Shown: positions 6,047-9,951 of the stretch, piece by piece
Layout of the letters: each line of letters begins with the position of its first letter
Position numbering within the stretch: position 1 is the stretch's first letter
Assembly: GCA_002919115.1 (NCBI GenBank)
Contig: PKER01000065.1
Location: 1-9,951 of the forward strand
Source: a bacterium
GTDB taxonomy: Bacteria > Actinomycetota > Thermoleophilia > Solirubrobacterales > 70-9
Direction of reading: 5' to 3'
DNA length: 9,951 nt
Made by a program: the position numbers and the translations under genes
Notes under the pieces: model-generated
What the model saw: the letters and a program-made list of their open reading frames with translations, nothing else
The model's database searches: none
What the model was told of the DNA's origin: nothing

Positions 6047-6089
6047 CGTTCAGTCCACGTCGCCGGATTCCGGCGACCAGGGCTGAACG
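6047..6089. repeat. 43-nt palindromic repeat, copy C2
   Basis: Outer arms CGTTCAGTC (the only substitution in any outer arm) and GGCTGAACG; trinucleotides CAC and CAG (one of three pairs); perfectly paired inner arms GTCGCCG and CGGCGAC; loop GATTC. It ends 41 bases before the SDR start and 28 bases before its candidate -10. Confidence 0.9.
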
Positions 6090-6117
6090 TCGTGCTGCGG
6101 GGCGGGTCGGCGGCGGG

Positions 6118-6123
6118 TACCTT
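6118..6123 (+). promoter_or_regulatory. Candidate -10 (TACCTT) of the SDR gene
   Basis: TACCTT fits TAnnnT and ends seven bases before the ATG at 6131, so transcription would begin at or near the start codon. The surrounding GGTACCTTC recurs upstream of the membrane protein gene at 9188. No -35 is recognisable. Confidence 0.35.
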
Positions 6124-6130
6124 CCCGGCC

Positions 6131-6919
6131 ATGATCGCCCTCGTCACAGGCGCCTCGAGCGGGATCGGCGAGGCGACCGCGCGCCGGCTCGCCGCCGACG
6201 GCGCGAAGCTCATCCTGGTCGCCCGCCGCGAACAGCGGCTGCGCGCGCTCGCCGACGAGCTCGGCGGCGCGACCGTGATCGCCATCGACCTCACCGAGGA
6301 GGACGCGCCGGCGCGCATCGCCGAGGTGGTCGAGCGCGAGCACGGCCGCCTCGATCTGCTCGTGAACAACGCCGGCGCCGCCTGGCGCGGCCGCTTCGCC
6401 GAGGGCGGCTGGGCCGACGTCAAGCGTCACATGGAGATCAACTTCGACGCGGTCGTGCGCCTCACCGAGGCGCTGCTGCCGATCCTGCGCCGCTCGGCGC
6501 CGAGCTCGATCGTGAACGTCTCGAGCGTCGCGGGGCGCGTCGCCCGGGGCAACTCCGGGAGCTACTCGGCGGCCAAGTTCGCGCTCGCGGGCTGGACCGA
6601 GGCGCTCCACGCCGAGGAGCGTCCGCACGGCGTGCACGTGGGCCTCGTCCTGCCCGGGTTCGTCCAGACCGAAGGCTTCCCGCAGCGCGAGCTCGTCTCG
6701 CACCCGCTCGCGCGGCGGATCGTCTCGCGCCCCGAGAAGGTCGCCGAGGCGATCATCCAGGCCGGCCCCGGCGGCAAGCCCGAGCGCATCGTGCCCCGCT
6801 ACTACGGCATCGCCGTGATCGCGAAGGCGATCGCGCCCTGGCTCGTGCGCCGGCTCACCGGCGGCGGGGGCGCGATGACGCCCACCACCCGCCCGGACGC
6901 CGAGGACCGGGGCGGCTAG
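6131..6919 (+). CDS. Short-chain dehydrogenase/reductase (classical SDR)
   Basis: A 262-residue NAD(P)-dependent oxidoreductase with a Rossmann fold. The cofactor motif TGASSGIG is at 6-13, with ARR at 31-33 after the second strand (basic residues there favour NADPH). LLVNNAG lies at 76-82, the catalytic Ser at 131 or 132 (NVSSVAG), and YSAAK at 145-149 supplies Tyr145 and Lys149. PGFVQTEGF (175-183) matches the usual PG-V-T segment. The C-terminus after about 225 (YYGIAVIAKAIAPWLVRRL) is hydrophobic and may associate with the membrane or a lipid-like substrate, as in DltE/YqjQ-like SDRs; the substrate is unknown. The ATG at 6131 places the first strand immediately at the N-terminus, as is normal; an in-frame GTG at 6092 would add an unconvincing 13 residues. 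The stop codon overlaps that of the convergent HAD gene. The gene is divergent from the VOC-sigma operon across repeat pair C. Confidence 0.92.
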   Translation: MIALVTGASSGIGEATARRLAADGAKLILVARREQRLRALADELGGATVIAIDLTEEDAPARIAEVVEREHGRLDLLVNNAGAAWRGRFAEGGWADVKRHMEINFDAVVRLTEALLPILRRSAPSSIVNVSSVAGRVARGNSGSYSAAKFALAGWTEALHAEERPHGVHVGLVLPGFVQTEGFPQRELVSHPLARRIVSRPEKVAEAIIQAGPGGKPERIVPRYYGIAVIAKAIAPWLVRRLTGGGGAMTPTTRPDAEDRGG

Positions 6920-7617
6920 AGCGGCCTGCGCACGCCGACCTCGTCGAGGTGGGCGAGCAGGTCGGCCGGGTCCTCGTAGACGCGGAACGCCCCCGCGTAG
7001 ATCAGCTCCTCGCGGCCGTAGCCGCCCGACAGCAGCCCGATGCCGAGCGCGCGGGCGCGCTGCGCGGCGAGCAGGTCCCAGACGCTGTCGCCGACCACGA
7101 TGCTGTCGCGCACGTCCACGCCCAGGCGCTCGGCCGCGGTCAGGAACAGGTCGGGGTCGGGCTTCGCGTAGCGGACCTGGTCGCGCGTGATCATCGGCAC
7201 GTCCTCCTCCACGCCCAACAGGTCGAGCGCCTTGCGCGCGTAGCGCGAGTGGCCGCTGGTCGCGATCGCCCACGGCACGCCCTCGTCGGTGAGCGTGCGC
7301 AGGAGCTCGGCCGCGCCCGGCAGCGGGCGGACGCTGTCGAAGTGGCGCAGGTACGCGTCGCCGTGCAGGTCCGGCAGCCGCGCGAGCGTCTCCTCGTCCA
7401 CGGTCGTCCCGAGCTCGCGCAGAAGCGCGGTCACGAACAGGCCGCCGCTCATCCCGATGCGGCGGTGGATCTTCCACACCGAGAGCGGGATGCCCACCTC
7501 GTCGAGCGCCTCGCGCCAGGCGACGACGTGCTGGTAGACGCTGTCGAGGAGAGTCCCGTCGAGGTCGAACAGGAACGCGGGCTGGTTACCGGAGACGGGC
7601 GTGCGTGAGTCGTTCAT
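6916..7617 (-). CDS. HAD-superfamily hydrolase, phosphoglycolate-phosphatase/beta-phosphoglucomutase-like
   Basis: A 233-residue cytoplasmic phosphatase or phosphomutase of HAD subfamily IA. Motif I DLDGT is at 18-22, with nucleophile Asp18 and acid/base Asp20. A helical cap follows at about 25-95 (VVAWREALDEVGIPLSVWKIHRRIG), then motif II ATSG at 119-122, motif III Lys152 in KPDPD and motif IV VVGDSVWD at 174-181. The cap and the YAKPDPDLF stretch resemble Gph/PgmB-like enzymes that act on small sugar phosphates or on damaged metabolites. Actual substrates of such enzymes are rarely predictable. I chose the ATG at 7617; the frame is open to 7776, but the extension lacks family features. No good ribosome site precedes it. 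It is divergent from the CstB-like gene across 166 bases, and its stop codon shares CTAG with the SDR stop. Confidence 0.9.
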   Translation of the reverse strand: MNDSRTPVSGNQPAFLFDLDGTLLDSVYQHVVAWREALDEVGIPLSVWKIHRRIGMSGGLFVTALLRELGTTVDEETLARLPDLHGDAYLRHFDSVRPLPGAAELLRTLTDEGVPWAIATSGHSRYARKALDLLGVEEDVPMITRDQVRYAKPDPDLFLTAAERLGVDVRDSIVVGDSVWDLLAAQRARALGIGLLSGGYGREELIYAGAFRVYEDPADLLAHLDEVGVRRPL

Positions 7618-7705
7618 CGGCGCACATGATTCCAAGATCGCCGCCCGGCCGGGCGGCAGCCCCGCGGGCCCGCAGCGCATCGTCGTCACAGCTCCTCCCG
7701 CCGAT

Positions 7706-7733
7706 CCCCTGGAACCGGGGGCATCGTCCCCCC
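7706..7733. other. GC-rich overlapping inverted repeats upstream of the CstB-like gene
   Basis: CCCC (7706-7709) can pair with GGGG (7717-7720), or GGGGG (7717-7721) can pair with CCCCCC (7728-7733) across the loop CATCGT. The two hairpins exclude each other. No T-tract follows. They lie 51 bases or more upstream of the ATG at 7784 and may precede the transcript start, so their function is unclear. Confidence 0.35.
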
Positions 7734-7765
7734 AGCGCCGAGGGAGCGCGTGCTTTACGCTCGGT

Positions 7766-7772
7766 GAGGGAG
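7766..7772 (+). promoter_or_regulatory. Probable ribosome binding site of the CstB-like gene
   Basis: GAGGGAG ends 11 bases before the ATG at 7784, slightly far but the only purine-rich site near it. TACGCT at 7756-7761 could be its -10. Together they support 7784 as the start rather than upstream codons in the same open frame. Confidence 0.4.
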
Positions 7773-7783
7773 CCAACGGGCCA

Positions 7784-9169
7784 ATGTTCTTTCGCCAGGT
7801 GCTGCACGAGGATCTCGGCTGCGCGTCCTACCTCGTGGGAAACAACGGGGAGGCAGCGGTCGTGGACCCCAAGTGGGAGATCGAGGAGTACCTCGAGATC
7901 GCCGCCGACAACGGGCTGCGGATCGAGCACGTCCTCGAGACGCACAACCACGCCGACCACGTCTCGGGCCGCGGGCGCCTCGTGGCCGCGACCGGCGCGA
8001 CGGTCTGGGTCTCCGCGGACGCGGGCGTCGAGTACGAGCACCGCGGCCTGCGCGACGGCGACGTGGTCGAGGTCGGCGCCGTGCGCATCCGTGCGCTGGC
8101 GACGCCGGGGCACCGGCCCGAGCACCTCGCCTTCCTGTTGATCGACACCGAGCGCGGCGACGAGCCATGGATCCTGCTCTCCGGGGACTCCCTGTTCGTC
8201 GGCGACGCCGCGCGGCCTGACCTCGCGGTCGAGTCCGAGGAAGGCGCCCGCGGGCTCTTCGCCACCTTCGCCCGCTTCCGGAACCTCCCCGACTACGTCG
8301 AGGTGTGGCCCGGCCACGTCGGCGGCTCGCTGTGTGGCGGCGCGTCCATGAGCCAGAAGCCCAGCTCCGCGATCGGCTTCGAGCGGCGCCTCAACCCGTA
8401 CTTCGCGATCTCCGACGAGGGCGAGTTCGTCGCCGCGCTGACGCGCGCGCTCCGCCCGCAGCCGCCCAACTTCCAGCGCATCGTCCAGATCAACCGCGGC
8501 CCCCTGATCACCGACGCGCCCGCCGTGCCCGCGCTCGCCCCGACGAGCGTGCGCACCCTGCTCGACGAAGGCGCGACCTTGATCGACGCCCGCGACCCTC
8601 ACGACTTCGACGCCGCGCACGTCCCCGGCTCGATCAGCGTCACCGCCGCGAAGGCGGGGGTCGGGACGCGCGCCGCCTGGGTCGTCGACCCCGCGTCCCC
8701 GGTGGTGATCCTCGCGAGCGCCGACGCCGAGGCCCTGCGGGTGGCCGGGATGCTCGCCGCGGTCGGCTTCAGCGACCTGCGCGGCTACCTCGCGGGAGGC
8801 ATCGAGGCCTGGCGCCAGGCCGGGTTCGAGCTGGCGAGCATGCCCGCCCTCGACGTCGAGGGGCTCGCCGAGGCGCTGCTCGCGGGCGAGGTCACGCTCC
8901 TCGACGTCCGCGAGACCGAGGAGTGGGCGGAGGCCCACGTGCCCGGCTCGATCCACGTCCCCTACCACGAGCTCCGCGACGGCCTGCCGCCCGAGGTCGC
9001 GGGTCACGACCGGCCGCTGGCCGTGGCGTGCTCGGGCGGTTTCCGCAGCGTCCTCGCCGCTTCCGTCCTGCGCGCCCGCGGCATCGAGGACGTCCGCCAC
9101 GTGGCCCGGGGCGGGATCGCCGACCTCGCGGACCACGGGATCGAACTGCGACCGTCCGACCACTCCTAG
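7784..9169 (+). CDS. CstB-like persulfide dioxygenase fused to two rhodanese domains
   Basis: A 461-residue cytoplasmic fusion of three domains. The first, about residues 1-240, is a metallo-beta-lactamase-fold domain of the ETHE1/persulfide dioxygenase type. It has THNHADH at 53-59, His110, SGDSLFVGDAARPDL at 133-147 (Asp135) and PGHVGGSLCGG at 176-186, so a mononuclear Fe(II) site of His54, His110 and Asp135 is expected. The second, about 250-350, is a rhodanese fold with LIDARDPHDFDAAHVPGSI, but the active-site loop reads LASADAE, without Cys, so it is a pseudorhodanese. The third, about 358-458, is a rhodanese with LLDVRETEEWAEAHVPGSI and an active loop CSGGFRS (Cys416). The order dioxygenase, inactive rhodanese, active rhodanese is that of staphylococcal CstB, which oxidises low-molecular-weight persulfides to thiosulfate. 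Role here: sulfide/persulfide detoxification (inference). No CsoR-type regulator or Sqr is in the window. The frame is open to 7601, but the fold begins at MFFRQ. Confidence 0.9.
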   Translation: MFFRQVLHEDLGCASYLVGNNGEAAVVDPKWEIEEYLEIAADNGLRIEHVLETHNHADHVSGRGRLVAATGATVWVSADAGVEYEHRGLRDGDVVEVGAVRIRALATPGHRPEHLAFLLIDTERGDEPWILLSGDSLFVGDAARPDLAVESEEGARGLFATFARFRNLPDYVEVWPGHVGGSLCGGASMSQKPSSAIGFERRLNPYFAISDEGEFVAALTRALRPQPPNFQRIVQINRGPLITDAPAVPALAPTSVRTLLDEGATLIDARDPHDFDAAHVPGSISVTAAKAGVGTRAAWVVDPASPVVILASADAEALRVAGMLAAVGFSDLRGYLAGGIEAWRQAGFELASMPALDVEGLAEALLAGEVTLLDVRETEEWAEAHVPGSIHVPYHELRDGLPPEVAGHDRPLAVACSGGFRSVLAASVLRARGIEDVRHVARGGIADLADHGIELRPSDHS

Positions 9170-9172
9170 CGG

Positions 9173-9178
9173 TACCTT
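9173..9178 (+). promoter_or_regulatory. Candidate -10 (TACCTT) of the membrane protein gene
   Basis: TACCTT fits TAnnnT and ends nine bases before the ATG at 9188. The context GGTACCTTC is identical to that upstream of the SDR gene. It lies four bases after the CstB-like stop codon, so the last gene may have its own promoter as well as read-through. Confidence 0.3.
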
Positions 9179-9187
9179 CGCCGCACC

Positions 9188-9951
9188 ATGCCGGGGCGAA
9201 CGAACGGACTCGCGAGCCTGCTGTCGTGCGTGGCCGCCGTGCTGCTGGTGCTGGCCGGGTCGGCCGCGTACGTGTCGGGGACCGTCCTCGACGCGGACGA
9301 CTTCGCGGACCGCGCCACCGCGGCGCTCGAGGACGACGCCGTGCGCAAGGAGCTCGCCTCGGTCGTCACCGACGAGCTGGTCCTGCGCGCCGACCCGGAC
9401 CTGGTCGGCGCCCGGCCGATCATCGAGGGGGCGCTCGCCGAGCTGATCGGCGGCAGCGCGTTCCAGAGCGTCCACCGCGCGGCGATCCGCGACGTCTACC
9501 GCGCGTTCATCGACCGCGACCAGGACTCCGTGACGCTCACCCTGGCCGACATCGGCACGCTCGTCCGCGGGGCCGTGCAGGCGCTCGCTCCCCAGGTCGC
9601 CGAGAAGATCCCGCCGGACGCCGACGCGCGGGTCAAGGACATCGAGCTGCCGCCGGCGGTCACGACCGCGCTGCGCGTCGCGCACGACCTGCGCGCGCTG
9701 GCGCTCGCGCTGACGATCCTCGCGCTCGTCCTCGCCGGCGCGGCCCTGTGGATCGCCCCGAACCGCCGCCTCGTCGTGATGCGCTTCGGGATCGCGCTCG
9801 CGGTGACGGCGGCGCTCGCGGTGATCGCCCTCAACTTCACCCGGGGGGTCGTGCTCGCGCAGATCTCCGAGACCCCGGTCCGCGACGCGGCCGCCGGGGT
9901 GTGGCGCGCCTTCCTCGGCGACCTCGGCCGGGGCCTGCTCATCGCCGCCGG
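9188..9951 (+). CDS. Actinobacterial integral membrane protein of unknown function, C-terminus cut by window edge
   Basis: An open frame of 254 codons runs to the right edge without a stop. I do not recognise a named family. A hydrophobic segment near the N-terminus (about residues 8-30, LASLLSCVAAVLLVLAGSAAYV) acts as a signal anchor. A hydrophilic, acidic, probably helical extracytoplasmic region of about 130 residues follows (DADDFADRATAALEDDAVRKELASVVTDEL at 36-65), then two more membrane segments at about 166-187 and 195-213 and the beginning of another hydrophobic stretch at the edge. This layout, one helix, an exported domain starting with D-x-D-x-F, then several helices, is common among uncharacterised membrane proteins of Streptomyces and relatives. 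The ATG at 9188 follows the CstB-like stop by 18 bases, suggesting one operon. No Shine-Dalgarno site is seen; TACCTT nine bases before the ATG suggests leaderless initiation. Confidence 0.8.
   Translation, partial: MPGRTNGLASLLSCVAAVLLVLAGSAAYVSGTVLDADDFADRATAALEDDAVRKELASVVTDELVLRADPDLVGARPIIEGALAELIGGSAFQSVHRAAIRDVYRAFIDRDQDSVTLTLADIGTLVRGAVQALAPQVAEKIPPDADARVKDIELPPAVTTALRVAHDLRALALALTILALVLAGAALWIAPNRRLVVMRFGIALAVTAALAVIALNFTRGVVLAQISETPVRDAAAGVWRAFLGDLGRGLLIAA

Noticed and set aside
1913..6089. Integron attC-like sites flanking gene cassettes
   Set aside because: The outer arms contain GTTCAGC and GCTGAAC, which do not fit the GTTRRRY/RYYYAAC core sites; the elements come in pairs, genes lie in both orientations, and no integrase is present.
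7601..7783. 61-residue N-terminal extension of the CstB-like protein, overlapping the HAD start
   Set aside because: The persulfide dioxygenase fold begins at MFFRQ (7784), a ribosome-site-like sequence lies just before it, and the extension is low-complexity Pro/Ala/Gly sequence.
7586..9685. 699-codon open frame on the minus strand, opposite the CstB-like gene
   Set aside because: Its translation is low-complexity, rich in Arg, Gly, Asp and Val, without family motifs, and it mirrors a clearly coding gene; long antisense frames are expected at this GC content.

Overview
The window is GC-rich (roughly 70% or more) and densely coded on both strands. Its codons are strongly GC-biased at third positions, its intergenic gaps are short, and several genes have a TAnnnT hexamer 5 to 9 nt before the start codon instead of a Shine-Dalgarno site. 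With an SigG/TIGR02960-like ECF sigma factor, this suggests a high-GC actinobacterium, perhaps of the Thermoleophilia. That placement is inferred from composition and gene families, not from a marker gene. No rRNA, tRNA, CRISPR array, insertion sequence, integrase or phage gene was seen, and there is no gene-free stretch longer than about 230 bases.

Layout. 1-1112 (-): 5' part of a CopB-type (CPH motif) P1B copper ATPase, running off the left edge. 1184-1801 (-): membrane-anchored SGNH/GDSL hydrolase. 1802-2030: gap holding repeat pair A. 2031-2894 (-): two-domain VOC protein of the ring-cleaving dioxygenase type. It is divergent from 2951-4258 (+), a cytoplasmic S1-type sulfatase resembling N-sulfoglucosamine sulfohydrolase. 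4259-4394: gap between convergent genes, almost filled by repeat pair B. 4395-5513 (-): ECF sigma factor with a C-terminal SnoaL-like domain, just downstream of a small VOC protein, 5524-5937 (-). 5938-6130: divergent gap holding repeat pair C. 6131-6919 (+): short-chain dehydrogenase, whose stop codon overlaps that of the convergent HAD phosphatase 6916-7617 (-). 7784-9169 (+): a three-domain persulfide dioxygenase/pseudorhodanese/rhodanese fusion resembling CstB. 9188-right edge (+): 5' part of a membrane protein, probably in the same operon.

Most genes look like ordinary chromosomal accessory metabolism: copper export, aromatic and sulfate-ester metabolism, reactive sulfur detoxification and stress transcription. 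The main unexplained structure is a family of 43-nt imperfect palindromes. Six copies occur, always as tandem pairs 61-62 nt apart, at three intergenic loci (1913-2016, 4277-4381, 5985-6089). All have nearly invariant 9-nt outer arms (CGTTCAGCC / GGCTGAACG), a three-state trinucleotide on each arm (CTG, GTG or CAC, read 5' to 3' from the arm end), a 7-nt inner arm and a 5-nt AT-leaning loop. They occur in tandem, convergent and divergent gene contexts, so simple termination does not explain them. No encoded partner is visible here.
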